DNA from: Dehalococcoidia bacterium
GTDB taxonomy: Bacteria; Chloroflexota; Dehalococcoidia; GIF9; AB-539-J10
Assembly: GCA_004377135.1 (NCBI GenBank)
Contig: SOHS01000026.1
Location: 1 to 11,694 of the forward strand
Length of the DNA: 11,694 nucleotides
Direction: 5' to 3'
A program made the position numbers and the translations under genes. Of the stretch, positions 6,653 to 11,694 are shown in pieces (within the stretch, counting starts at the first letter, position 1; each line of letters begins with the position of its first letter). The notes beneath the pieces were generated by a model. That model saw only the letters and a program-made list of their open reading frames with translations. It searched no databases and was not told the DNA's origin.

Positions 6653-7783
6653 ATGGCAAAACAAATTTATACTCCATCTCCAGCAAAAATCAAAGCCATT
6701 GGCATTGGCGGCGGCGGTTGCAATGCCATTACTCGCATGGTCCGTGAAGAGATAAAGGGTGTTGACTTCATGGCCATGAATACCGATGGCCAGGCGCTGG
6801 CTCTGGCTGAAGCTCCTACCAGAATTCAACTGGGTGAGAAATTGACCAAGGGTTTGGGCGCCGGTGGCGACCATAAGCTTGGAACCAAAGCAGCCGAAGA
6901 AAGCCGCAGCATAATCGAAGACCTTGTTCAGGGTGCTGATATGGTGTTTATCGCTGCTGGCATGGGCGGTGGCACAGGCACAGGTGGCATTCCTGTAGTG
7001 GCTGAGGTGGCTAAGCAGAGTGGCGCTCTCACCATTGCAGTTGTGACCAAGCCCTTCACCTTTGAGGGAACGCATAGAGCTCAAGTAGCTGAGGAAGGAC
7101 TGGTTGAACTCTCGGACAAGGTTGATACACTTATCATCATACCTAATGACCGCCTTCTTCAGCTCTGCGATGCCAAGACAAGTGTGGAGAACGCCTTCAG
7201 GCTAGCAGATGATGCTCTTCTATTGGGAGTTCAGGCTATCTCCGAAGTAGTTACCGTCCCGGGACTGATCAACCTGGACTTCGCCGATATTAAATCGGTA
7301 ATGAGAGACGCTGGCCCAGCCTGGCTGTCTGTGGGTAAAGCCAGCGGGCAAAGTCGCGCTGCTGAAGCGGCTAAGGCTGCTCTGGCTAGCCCCTTGCTCG
7401 ACGTATCCGTAGACGGAACTACGGGGGTGCTGTTCAATATTACTGGTGGCCCAAGTCTCACTCTGTTTGAGTGTAATGAGGCTGCCCAGGTAATCAGCCA
7501 GGCAGTAGACCCCGACGCCAACATAGTCTTTGGCGTGGTCTTTGACCCCAAGATGGATAGCGAGGTTCGAATTACCGTTATCGCTACTGGCTTCGCTAAG
7601 CAACAAGGCAGGGGAATATACAGTGCCGATGAGCTTCGTCGCCTGATAAGAGGCAGCAGCGATGCTCTCGACGTACCCTCTTTCTTACGCCGTGCTCAGC
7701 ATTTTCCTGCCTCCCATCTGGAGAGTGGCTCCAAAACTCCCGCACCGGTTACTCCAGAGCCGACCAAAATATCTAGACAGTAA
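6653..7783 (+). CDS. ftsZ: Cell division GTPase FtsZ
   Basis: FtsZ is the tubulin-like GTPase that forms the Z ring. This 376-residue protein has GGGGCN (19-24), the tubulin signature GGGTGTG (105-111) and the T7 synergy loop NLDFAD (207-212) with the catalytic Asp pair. LFNITGG and VRITVIATGF follow in the second domain. AGGAGG lies 5 nt before the ATG. Two features are unusual. The loop after the FTFEGTHRAQ segment departs from the common FEGRRR wording. The FtsA-binding peptide LDVPSFLRR (339-347) comes after only a short linker of about 25 residues, followed by about 29 further residues rich in P, S and T, whereas in most FtsZ it is at the extreme end. The gene is the last of the operon. 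Confidence 0.96.
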   Translation: MAKQIYTPSPAKIKAIGIGGGGCNAITRMVREEIKGVDFMAMNTDGQALALAEAPTRIQLGEKLTKGLGAGGDHKLGTKAAEESRSIIEDLVQGADMVFIAAGMGGGTGTGGIPVVAEVAKQSGALTIAVVTKPFTFEGTHRAQVAEEGLVELSDKVDTLIIIPNDRLLQLCDAKTSVENAFRLADDALLLGVQAISEVVTVPGLINLDFADIKSVMRDAGPAWLSVGKASGQSRAAEAAKAALASPLLDVSVDGTTGVLFNITGGPSLTLFECNEAAQVISQAVDPDANIVFGVVFDPKMDSEVRITVIATGFAKQQGRGIYSADELRRLIRGSSDALDVPSFLRRAQHFPASHLESGSKTPAPVTPEPTKISRQ

Positions 7784-7804
7784 ACCTAAATCTCATTAGG
7801 GGTT

Positions 7805-7840
7805 AGGGGTAGGGGTAGCTTAAGCTACCCCTTTCCCCCT
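7805..7840 (+). repeat. G/C-rich palindrome after ftsZ
   Basis: A perfect 22-bp palindrome (arms AGGGGTAGCTT, 7811-7832) has CTTAAG at its centre. The stem can be lengthened by pairing AGGGG (7805-7809) with CCCCT (7836-7840) across a small internal loop. No T run follows, so this is not a textbook terminator by itself. It may add to termination ahead of the next hairpin or protect the ftsZ mRNA 3' end. Confidence 0.75.
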
Positions 7841-7861
7841 ACGATGCTGCAACAAATTTTC

Positions 7862-7902
7862 CCCAGCACTCAGAGCACTGAGTGCTGGGTTGCATTATTT
7901 TT
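7862..7902 (+). terminator. Rho-independent terminator of the ftsZ operon
   Basis: CCCAGCACTCAG (7862-7873) pairs perfectly over 12 bp with CTGAGTGCTGGG (7878-7889) around the loop AGCA, and is followed by TTGCATTATTTTT. The tail is only broken-T, but the stem is very strong. An A-rich stretch with TTTT (7852-7860) precedes it. It lies about 80 bases after the ftsZ stop and separates the division and pyr operons. Confidence 0.85.
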
Positions 7903-7918
7903 AAAATTGTGGCATAAT
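7890..7918 (+). promoter_or_regulatory. Extended -10 promoter of the pyr operon
   Basis: TTGCAT (7890-7895) is a weak -35. After a 17-bp spacer comes CATAAT (7913-7918), five of six matches to the -10. TG at 7910-7911 is positioned to make an extended -10 (TGgCATAAT). The start would fall near 7925, just before the PyrR hairpin. The -35 overlaps the tail of the ftsZ terminator. Confidence 0.6.
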
Positions 7919-7929
7919 AATTGATTAGA

Positions 7930-7960
7930 CCTTTAAATCAGTCCAGTGAGGCTGGTAAGG
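7930..7960 (+). promoter_or_regulatory. PyrR-binding RNA hairpin (anti-antiterminator)
   Basis: The segment CAGTCCAGTGAGGCTG (7939-7954) matches the conserved PyrR-binding loop known from Bacillus pyr leaders. CAGUC pairs with GGCUG (one G-U) around the hexaloop CAGUGA, which fits CNGNGA. A lower stem CCUU (7930-7933) with AAGG (7957-7960) encloses the usual purine-rich internal bulge. The 3' side of this hairpin, 7954-7962, can instead pair with 8004-8012 to make an antiterminator (9 pairs, two of them G-U). PyrR with UMP would stabilise this hairpin. Confidence 0.88.
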
Positions 7961-7966
7961 GGAAAA

Positions 7967-8044
7967 ATGCTTAAGCATACCGCAATAGAAGCACCAATTG
8001 AGACCTCTTGCCAGTTTGAAGGCAGGAGGTTTTTTAATGCCTGA
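7967..8044 (+). CDS. Possible 25-codon pyr leader peptide
   Basis: An ATG at 7967 opens 25 codons (MLKHTAIEAPIETSCQFEGR and five more) ending at TGA 8042-8044. AAGGGG lies 4 nt before it, inside the 3' side of the PyrR hairpin. The frame runs through the whole attenuator stem and stops 5 nt past the pyrR ATG, overlapping it by 8 nt in a different frame. Ribosomes on it would melt the terminator and could reinitiate on pyrR. No homologue is recognised, and an open frame of this length occurs often by chance. Confidence 0.3.
   Translation: MLKHTAIEAPIETSCQFEGRRFFNA
8003..8035 (+). terminator. pyr attenuator terminator that also hides the pyrR Shine-Dalgarno
   Basis: ACCTCTTGCC (8003-8012) pairs with GGCAGGAGGT (8021-8030), 10 bp with one wobble, around an 8-nt loop. 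Six T (8030-8035) follow directly. The 3' arm contains AGGAGG (8024-8029), which is the ribosome binding site for the pyrR ATG at 8037. The same fold can therefore stop RNA polymerase and block ribosome entry. The 5' arm is shared with the antiterminator formed with 7954-7962. Confidence 0.85.
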
Positions 8045-8600
8045 AAAGGTTCTCCTGACCTCAAGGGAGATAGGGCGGGCGTTAGCTCGCATTGCTCACG
8101 AGATTGTAGAAAAGAATAAGGGTGCGGAAGATGTTGTGCTCGTAGGAATGCGAACTCGGGGAGTGCCTTTAGCCAAACGCATAGCTGAAATAATCGAAGG
8201 CTTCGAAGGAACCCCAATCCCCGTGGGTACTCTGGATATTGGCCTTTATCGCGATGACATTTCACCTTCGGAATTAAAGCCAGCGAACCAGAGCCACACT
8301 GATATCCCCACTAGTATCGCGGATAGGCGAGTAATCGTGGTTGACGATGTTCTCTATACTGGACGAAGTATTCGTGCCGCTATGGATGCCCTGATGGACA
8401 TGGGACGTCCGAGCTCTATTCAATTAGCTGTACTTATCGACCGTGGCCATCGAGAGCTTCCCATCCGGGCCGATTATGTCGGTAAAAATATACCAAGCTC
8501 TCAAGATGAGGAGATACAGGTCCAACTTGAGGAAATTGATGGTGTAGATGGGGTAATAATCGGGAGTCTGGCCAACAGGCAGCTAATTAGAGGAAATTGA
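8037..8600 (+). CDS. pyrR: Bifunctional pyr operon regulator / uracil phosphoribosyltransferase PyrR
   Basis: PyrR senses UMP/UTP against PRPP, binds pyr mRNA to favour attenuation, and usually has some uracil phosphoribosyltransferase activity. The 187 residues match the family: EKVLLTSREIGRALARIAHEI at the N-terminus, VGMRTRGVPLAKRIA, the type I PRTase PRPP loop VIVVDDVLYTGRS (99-111), and VLIDRGHRELPIRADYVGKN. The ATG at 8037 has AGGAGG 7 nt upstream. A longer open frame starts at a TTG (7998) inside the attenuator and is rejected. It is the first gene of the operon and its own leader carries a PyrR site, so the control is autogenous. pyrB starts 13 nt after its stop. Confidence 0.96.
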   Translation: MPEKVLLTSREIGRALARIAHEIVEKNKGAEDVVLVGMRTRGVPLAKRIAEIIEGFEGTPIPVGTLDIGLYRDDISPSELKPANQSHTDIPTSIADRRVIVVDDVLYTGRSIRAAMDALMDMGRPSSIQLAVLIDRGHRELPIRADYVGKNIPSSQDEEIQVQLEEIDGVDGVIIGSLANRQLIRGN

Positions 8601-8613
8601 GGGGGGAGACGTC

Positions 8614-10017
8614 GTGAATCTGGCAAATAGAGATCTGGTGACCATAGATGATTTGTCCAACGGGGAAATCGAAGCGTTGTTTTCCCTGACAGACGAGATG
8701 GCGAACTCCCCAAATGAGCAGTCTGGACTATGCCAGGGGAAGATCATGGCCAGCTTGTTTTTTGAGCCAAGCACCAGAACACGGCTTTCTTTTGAAGCGG
8801 GGATGCTTAGGCTTGGGGGGCGTGTCATAAGTGCAGTCGACATAGGGGCAAGCTCCCTGGCCAAAGGCGAAAGCATTGCTGATATGGCGAAGGTGGTCGG
8901 GAGCTATGCCGATATAATTGTTATCAGGCATCCCTGGGAAGGAGCAGCCAAGGTGGTTGCCGACTACGCTGGCATCCCGGTGATAAATGCTGGCGACGGG
9001 AGCCACGAACATCCCACCCAAACCTTATGCGACCTCTATACCATTAGAAAAGAAAGACAGACCGTTAAGGGACTCAGAATTGCTCTCTGGGGAGACTTGA
9101 AACACGGGCGAACAGTACATTCCCTGATCTACGCCTTAGCCAGATTTGGTGCCACTATTCTCTTCTGCCCCGGCCCAGGGCTTGAGATGCCTGAGCATGT
9201 CCTCAGGAGACTAAGCACGGAATATAGAGGTGAGTTAAAAAGATGCAGGGACCTGAACCAGGATCTTGAAAGAGGATTCTTCCCTATCGATGCCATATAC
9301 ATGACTCCAGTTAGCCCACATCAACTTGCCATGTTGCCTGATATAAGTATCCGAGTGGAATTAAAGGCGGGGGTTGACGCCCTTTATGTCACCAGGCTTC
9401 AAAAGGAAAGGCAAGCGCCCACGGTGGAGGAAAAAGAGCTGCTAAAAGGCTACCCGGTGGTAGATAAAAAACTCCTTAAAGGAAAGGAGTTTAAGAAAAC
9501 ACTGGTTATGCATCCGCTACCCCGTGTTGATGAGTTGACCCATGAGGTGGATGCCGACCCCAGGAGCATGTATTTCAAGCAGGCAGCTTATGGGATGCCC
9601 GTCAGAATGGCGCTCATAGCCCTCTTATTGGGGGCCAAGGAAGTCACAATGCCTGAAGAACAGGATTCCTTTGTCCGGAAGATAGATTACCCTGTTTATA
9701 AGCGAGATTCCGGGGTTAACTGCCCTAATGCAAAGTGTGTCTCAAACCAGGAAACAGAAGTAAAGTACATAAAGCCTGAGTTCAAAATAGTAAGTCGCGA
9801 GCCTTTAACAATGCGGTGTGTCTACTGCGACCATGATCTTCATCCTCAATATATCGCCAGTTCAGATTGGCATGAGGGAAAGTTAGAGAGCAAGAAATAT
9901 CACAGCGCTGATAGCCACTGGGCTCGCAAGATTAAACCCGAGAATCTGATTATCTTTGCTTCGGAAAAGGAAGCTCAGGCCCAGCAGTTTAAGCCCAGCA
10001 GCTATGCCAGAAAATGA
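8614..10017 (+). CDS. pyrB: Aspartate carbamoyltransferase fused to a PyrI-like zinc domain
   Basis: ATCase joins carbamoyl phosphate and aspartate to carbamoyl-aspartate. At 467 residues it is about 150 longer than E. coli PyrB. Catalytic residues are in register at the N-terminal half: STRTR (53-57), K84, R105 and HPTQT (133-137). LYVTRLQKER puts the conserved Gln at 263 instead of 231, so about 32 residues are inserted in the aspartate-binding half. HPLPRVDEL follows, and the catalytic part ends near 345. Then come C370-x4-C375 and C402-x2-C405 (CPNAKC, CVYC), closely matching the PyrI zinc site. The PyrI nucleotide-binding domain is absent. Residues 421-467 (HWARKIKPEN, FASEKEAQAQQFKP) resemble an Ada-type metal-binding module with its cysteines replaced. 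The start is GTG with GGGGAG upstream. The stop overlaps pyrC by 4 nt. PyrB-PyrI single-chain fusions are known from Thermotoga maritima and Treponema denticola. Confidence 0.93.
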   Translation: MNLANRDLVTIDDLSNGEIEALFSLTDEMANSPNEQSGLCQGKIMASLFFEPSTRTRLSFEAGMLRLGGRVISAVDIGASSLAKGESIADMAKVVGSYADIIVIRHPWEGAAKVVADYAGIPVINAGDGSHEHPTQTLCDLYTIRKERQTVKGLRIALWGDLKHGRTVHSLIYALARFGATILFCPGPGLEMPEHVLRRLSTEYRGELKRCRDLNQDLERGFFPIDAIYMTPVSPHQLAMLPDISIRVELKAGVDALYVTRLQKERQAPTVEEKELLKGYPVVDKKLLKGKEFKKTLVMHPLPRVDELTHEVDADPRSMYFKQAAYGMPVRMALIALLLGAKEVTMPEEQDSFVRKIDYPVYKRDSGVNCPNAKCVSNQETEVKYIKPEFKIVSREPLTMRCVYCDHDLHPQYIASSDWHEGKLESKKYHSADSHWARKIKPENLIIFASEKEAQAQQFKPSSYARK

Positions 10018-11357
10018 ATAAAGAAGCTATCTTTCTGCTTATCCGTGGCGGTCATATAATTGACCCCAGCCAGGGCATAGACCAGGTTGGTGACCTGCTT
10101 ATTGCCGAGGGCAAGATTATGCAGATAGGAGGCACTGTTATTCCAGGCGAAGCGAAGAATCTCGATGCCTCGGGACTAGTTGTCTGTCCCGGCTTTATAG
10201 ACCTCCATTGTCACCTCCGGGAGCCAGGTTTTGAAGAAAAGGAAACAATCGCCACAGGGACAAAAGCAGCCGCCATAGGTGGTTTTGCCACTGTTTGTTG
10301 TATGGCAAATACGGAGCCTCCTTTAGATACTCCGACTGCCGTAGCTTGGGTAAAACAGAAGGCAAGCAAGGATAGCTTGGTTGCCGTTCTTCCCATAGGC
10401 TGTATCACAAAAGGTAGAAAAGGCAAGGAATTAACCGATATGGGCGAACTGGCTGAAGCCGGAGTAGTTGCTTTTAGCGATGATGGCAACCCTGTGGCAA
10501 GCTCACAGCTTATGCGTTGTGCCATGGATTATAGTCGAGACTTGGGCTTGTCAATCATTGACCATTGTGAGGATAAAACTCTGAGTGACAAGGGAATCAT
10601 AAACGAAGGTCAGATATCCATCGAGTTGGGACTAAAAGGAATTCCTGCAGCTGCCGAAGAGGCTATGGTAGCCCGGGACCTGACTCTGGCAAAGCAGACC
10701 AAGGCCAGACTTCACATTGCCCATGTAAGCACCAAAGGCTCTGTGGAGCTTATTCGTCGTGCTAAGCGAGACGGGATTTCAGCAACTTCTGAGGTCACAC
10801 CCCACCACCTGACCCTAACCGAGGAAAGGATTACGGGTAAAGCTTCAAACGAACCCTTCGATCCCAATGCCAAGGTTAACCCTCCCCTGCGCACTAAAGA
10901 GGATGTCCAAGCCTTAATTAAGGGACTTAAAGATGGGGTAATCGACGCTATCGCCACTGACCACGCACCACATACCCTGGCAGACAAAAATTGCGGGCTA
11001 GAGCTAGCTGCTTTTGGCATCAGTGGCTTTGAAACCGCTTTTGGCTGTCTTATGAGCCTAGTGCACCAAGGAGCAATAAGCCTTGCTCAGCTGATTTCCA
11101 AGCTCACTTGTGAGCCAGCGAAGGTCATTGGTAGAAATGGTGAACTCGGCACCTTAAAGGCAGGCGCCCCGGCTAATATCACCATACTTGACCCTGACCG
11201 GGAATGGATAGTGGATAGCCGCAATTTTGCCTCTAAGGGCAAGAATACCCCTTACGATGGCGACAAGTTTAAGGGCAAGGTGATGGCAACTATAGCAAAT
11301 GGCAGGATAGCCTATATATATGATTCCCTATCCTATCCTGTCCTGTCCTCTCCCTAG
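10014..11357 (+). CDS. pyrC: Dihydroorotase, class I
   Basis: Dihydroorotase cyclises carbamoyl-aspartate to dihydroorotate, the step after ATCase. The 447-residue protein is of the amidohydrolase class I type. It shows PGFIDLHCHLREPG with the zinc histidines at 65 and 67, ANTEPP, a DHCED segment (183-187), LHIAHVS with H234 and H237, EVTPHHLTL, and the catalytic Asp in ATDHAPHT (D316). The C-terminal part has SKGKNTPYDG and the IANGRIAYIY strand. The last dozen residues (DSLSYPVLSSP) are not family-like and are encoded by a tandem 5-bp repeat. The start ATG overlaps the pyrB stop as ATGA, so translation is probably coupled. Confidence 0.95.
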   Translation: MNKEAIFLLIRGGHIIDPSQGIDQVGDLLIAEGKIMQIGGTVIPGEAKNLDASGLVVCPGFIDLHCHLREPGFEEKETIATGTKAAAIGGFATVCCMANTEPPLDTPTAVAWVKQKASKDSLVAVLPIGCITKGRKGKELTDMGELAEAGVVAFSDDGNPVASSQLMRCAMDYSRDLGLSIIDHCEDKTLSDKGIINEGQISIELGLKGIPAAAEEAMVARDLTLAKQTKARLHIAHVSTKGSVELIRRAKRDGISATSEVTPHHLTLTEERITGKASNEPFDPNAKVNPPLRTKEDVQALIKGLKDGVIDAIATDHAPHTLADKNCGLELAAFGISGFETAFGCLMSLVHQGAISLAQLISKLTCEPAKVIGRNGELGTLKAGAPANITILDPDREWIVDSRNFASKGKNTPYDGDKFKGKVMATIANGRIAYIYDSLSYPVLSSP

Positions 11358-11368
11358 AGGGGATAGGG
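11326..11368 (+). repeat. Pentamer tandem repeat and inverted repeat at the pyrC end
   Basis: Five 5-nt units of the form TNTCC (TATCC, TATCC, TGTCC, TGTCC, TCTCC) fill 11329-11353. CCCTATCC (11326-11333) can pair with GGATAGGG (11361-11368), and CCTCT with AGAGG (11347-11360) forms an inner stem. The following GCGTGGGTGAGGGTGA (11368-11383) resembles a dispersed intergenic repeat that I recall from environmental genomes, but this is not verified. No T run follows, so it is unlikely to end transcription before carA. Confidence 0.6.
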
Positions 11369-11396
11369 CGTGGGTGAGGGTGAAGTAAAGGACCGA

Positions 11397-11694
11397 ATGG
11401 ACAAGAAAGCGATTTTAGTTCTCGAAGATGGCTCGGTCTACGAAGGTCATTCCTTTGGTGCCGAGACCACTGCCCATGGTGAAGTAGTCTTCAGTACCAG
11501 CATGACCGGCTACCAGGAAATGCTCACGGACCCTTCTTATGCTGGTCAAATTCTTGTCCCTACCTACCCCTTAATTGGCAATTATGGTATTAATGAATCC
11601 GACTTTGAATCCAGGCAAATTCAGGTGAGGGGCTTTGCAGTTCGAGAATATTGCTCCCAGCCCAGCCACTGGCAAAGCACCCGTACTTTGCACG
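11397..11694 (+). CDS. carA: Carbamoyl-phosphate synthase small subunit, 5' part only
   Basis: CarA is the glutaminase subunit that feeds ammonia to CarB for carbamoyl phosphate, the substrate of PyrB. Ninety-nine codons are in the window and the frame is open at the right edge. The N-terminal domain is unmistakable: AILVLEDGSVYEGHSFG, GEVVFSTSMTGYQEMLTDPSY, and PLIGNYGINESDFES followed by IQVRGFAVREY. The catalytic GATase class I domain would lie beyond the window. The start ATG has AAAGGA 4 nt upstream. It lies 39 nt after pyrC in the same direction with no terminator between, so it belongs to the pyr operon. Confidence 0.95.
   Translation, partial: MDKKAILVLEDGSVYEGHSFGAETTAHGEVVFSTSMTGYQEMLTDPSYAGQILVPTYPLIGNYGINESDFESRQIQVRGFAVREYCSQPSHWQSTRTLH

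Noticed and set aside
6611..7084. 157-codon minus-strand frame opposite ftsZ
   Set aside because: It lies entirely antisense to well-conserved ftsZ sequence and shows no domain or ribosome site of its own.
7799..7816. Telomere-like or G-quadruplex element (GGGGTTA)
   Set aside because: Only three G tracts are present, with no fourth nearby on the same strand, so a stable intramolecular quadruplex is not supported.
7998..8036. TTG-started N-terminal extension of PyrR
   Set aside because: It would be encoded by the attenuator itself, has no ribosome site, and the ATG at 8037 with AGGAGG matches the family start.
11358..11396. Transcription terminator between pyrC and carA
   Set aside because: The hairpin lacks a T run and carA continues the same pathway in the same direction.

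Overview
The window (11,694 bases, fairly even base composition, coding on both strands) looks like the chromosome of a free-living bacterium, most likely a Chloroflexota member near Dehalococcoidia. That placement is inferred from three things: a short division cluster (mraZ, rsmH, ftsA, ftsZ) with no peptidoglycan genes between rsmH and ftsA, a trmD-rplS-priA operon, and a PyrR-controlled pyrimidine operon. No mobile element, CRISPR array, tRNA or rRNA was seen.

Layout. Positions 1-3419 are a minus-strand operon, trmD > rplS > priA, with priA running off the left edge. The genes overlap (34 nt, then 4 nt), so the three products are probably translationally coupled. Positions 3420-3683 are a divergent control region. 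It holds a leader hairpin for trmD, and on the plus strand a near-perfect housekeeping promoter followed directly by an MraZ-type operator (TGGGG repeats at 10-bp spacing). From 3684 a plus-strand operon runs: a small predicted winged-helix protein, mraZ, rsmH (16S rRNA m4C1402 methyltransferase), ftsA and ftsZ. It ends in a strong double hairpin region (7805-7902). MraZ presumably represses its own operon, including the Z-ring genes ftsA and ftsZ.

From about 7890 to the right edge is a de novo pyrimidine operon: pyrR > pyrB > pyrC > carA (cut by the window end). Its short leader carries an extended -10 promoter, a PyrR-binding hairpin with the CNGNGA hexaloop, an antiterminator arm and a terminator whose 3' arm contains the pyrR Shine-Dalgarno. 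The three RNA folds exclude each other, so PyrR with bound UMP could shut off both transcription and pyrR translation. A 25-codon leader ORF also crosses the terminator. PyrB is unusual: a catalytic ATCase chain with a 32-residue insertion, a PyrI-like four-cysteine zinc domain without the PyrI nucleotide-binding domain, and a C-terminal tail resembling an Ada-type metal-binding module whose cysteines have been lost.

The best candidates for something undescribed are the three-part PyrB, the compact dual-mode pyr leader, and the winged-helix gene that opens the mraZ operon behind the MraZ operator.
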